From contig JAAYZM010000414.1 of NCBI GenBank assembly GCA_012514835.1, positions 1 through 5,579 on the forward strand: a DNA stretch of 5,579 bases. Direction: 5' to 3'. The position numbers and the translations under genes were made by a program. How positions within the stretch are numbered: position 1 is the first letter of the stretch; each line of letters begins with the position of its first letter. Below are positions 4,770 to 5,579 of the stretch, piece by piece. The stretch comes from Actinomycetales bacterium (GTDB lineage: Bacteria; Actinomycetota; Actinomycetes; Actinomycetales; Cellulomonadaceae). The notes under the pieces are model-generated. The model did not search any database, had not been told where the DNA came from, and saw only the letters and a list, made by a program, of their open reading frames with translations.

Positions 4770-5579
4770 ATGGACCTGTGGCCAGGCACCCCCTACCCCC
4801 TCGGCACCACCTACGACGGCGCGGGCGTCAACTTCGCGCTCTTCTCCGAGGTCGCTGAGCGCGTCGAGCTGTGCCTGATCGCCGACGACGGCACCGAGAC
4901 GCGCGTCGACCTGCCCGAGGTGGACGCGTTCGTGTGGCACGGGTACGTCGTCGCGCTCGCCCCGGGTCAGCGATACGGCTTCCGCGTGCACGGACCGTAC
5001 GATCCCGACCACGGCCACCGCTGCGACCCGACCAAGCTCCTCCTCGACCCGTACGCGAAAGCGATCGACGGTCAGGTGGACGGTCATCCCTCGCTCTACT
5101 CCTACGACCTCGAGGACCCCGAGCGGCGCAACGAGGAGGACTCGGCGGGGCACACCATGACGTCGGTGGTGGTGAGCCCGTTCTTCGACTGGGGCCACGA
5201 CCGTCCGCCACGACGCGAGTACCACGAGTCGGTGGTCTACGAGACGCACGTGCGCGGGTTCACGATGCGCCACCCGGACATCCCGGAGCACTTGCGGGGC
5301 ACGTACGCGGGCCTCGCGCACCCCGCCTCGATCGAGCACCTCACGTCGCTCGGTGTCACGGCGGTCGAGCTCATGCCCGTCCACCAGTTCGTCAACGACC
5401 CGAGCCTGCAGGCCAAGGGTCTGTCCAACTACTGGGGCTACAACACGATCGGCTTCTTCGCGCCGCACAACGGCTACGCCGCGTTCTCCACGCCGGGGCA
5501 GGCCGTCCAGGAGTTCCGCGCGATGGTCAAGGCGCTGCACGACGCGGGCATCGAGGTCATCCTCGACGTCGTCTACAAC
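4770..5579 (+). CDS. glgX: Glycogen debranching protein GlgX, 5' part (cut by window end)
   Basis: Only the first 270 codons are present; the frame is open to the window edge. GlgX-type enzymes hydrolyse alpha-1,6 branch points of glycogen already trimmed by phosphorylase, in the cytosol. The N-terminus MDLWPGTPYPLGTTYDGAG (1-19) and NFALFSEVAERVELCL (21-36) are typical of the family and begin the CBM48-type domain (to about residue 110). The GH13 catalytic domain begins near VVYETHVRGFT (155-165), followed by LGVTAVELMPVHQF (194-207), YWGYNTIGFFAPH (221-233) and DVVYN (266-270). The last is the start of GH13 conserved region I, whose histidine would be the next residue. Catalytic Asp and Glu lie beyond the window. 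GlgX proteins are usually about 650-750 residues, so roughly 60% is missing. The ATG is the only plausible start, with a weak GGGG just upstream. It diverges from the repair operon. An isoamylase or TreX-type label is possible, but GlgX fits best. Confidence 0.93.
   Translation, partial: MDLWPGTPYPLGTTYDGAGVNFALFSEVAERVELCLIADDGTETRVDLPEVDAFVWHGYVVALAPGQRYGFRVHGPYDPDHGHRCDPTKLLLDPYAKAIDGQVDGHPSLYSYDLEDPERRNEEDSAGHTMTSVVVSPFFDWGHDRPPRREYHESVVYETHVRGFTMRHPDIPEHLRGTYAGLAHPASIEHLTSLGVTAVELMPVHQFVNDPSLQAKGLSNYWGYNTIGFFAPHNGYAAFSTPGQAVQEFRAMVKALHDAGIEVILDVVYN

Noticed and set aside
4662..5540. A 292-codon minus-strand frame opposite glgX
   Set aside because: It is the antisense of the well-supported glgX reading frame and consists of Val/Arg/Asp-rich sequence without motifs.
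1..5579. CRISPR arrays, tRNA or rRNA genes, insertion sequences, phage genes
   Set aside because: No regularly spaced repeats, RNA gene signatures, transposase motifs or terminal inverted repeats were seen; the window reads as core chromosomal DNA.

Overview
The window is very GC-rich, with strong G/C preference at third codon positions, GTG as well as ATG starts and densely packed overlapping genes. This points to a high-GC Gram-positive actinobacterium. The protein styles fit Micrococcales relatives such as Cellulomonas, but that placement is an inference; no rRNA or marker gene is present.

Layout. Bases 1-109 hold no supportable gene, only a 9-bp inverted repeat downstream of the first gene's stop. 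Bases 110-4665 are a tight minus-strand cluster. In transcription order it runs: a short ECF-type sigma factor (4665-4090), an O6-alkylguanine methyltransferase ogt (4093-3482), 3-methyladenine DNA glycosylase I tag (3485-2838), 3-methyladenine DNA glycosylase II alkA (2841-1870), and a long-chain acyl-CoA ligase fadD (1855-110). The first four genes are joined by three successive 4-base stop/start overlaps (ATGA, ATGA, GTGA), so they form one translationally coupled operon. Bases 4666-4769 are a divergent intergenic region of about 80% GC with no TA dinucleotide. From 4770 the plus strand carries the 5' 270 codons of a glycogen debranching enzyme, glgX, cut by the window edge.

How the genes fit together. 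Ogt directly reverses O6-alkylguanine, while Tag and AlkA excise N-alkylated purines and start base excision repair. The cassette therefore covers the main methylation lesions, as the Ada regulon does in enteric bacteria. However, no Ada-type regulator is present; a sigma factor is the first gene instead, and no anti-sigma gene is adjacent. This suggests (inference) a sigma-based alkylation-stress response, possibly with Ogt itself as the sensor or regulator.

fadD lies only 14 bp after alkA but appears to have its own control. A perfect 6+6 bp palindrome fills that gap and reaches the first base of the ATG. A TAnnnT -10 box lies within it, placed for a leaderless transcript, and a second imperfect 20-bp inverted repeat overlaps the alkA stop. 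fadD and glgX look like metabolic neighbours rather than repair genes. Other unusual points are a Tag protein lacking three of the four zinc-snap ligands of the E. coli enzyme and an Ogt with an N-terminal extension of about 40 residues.
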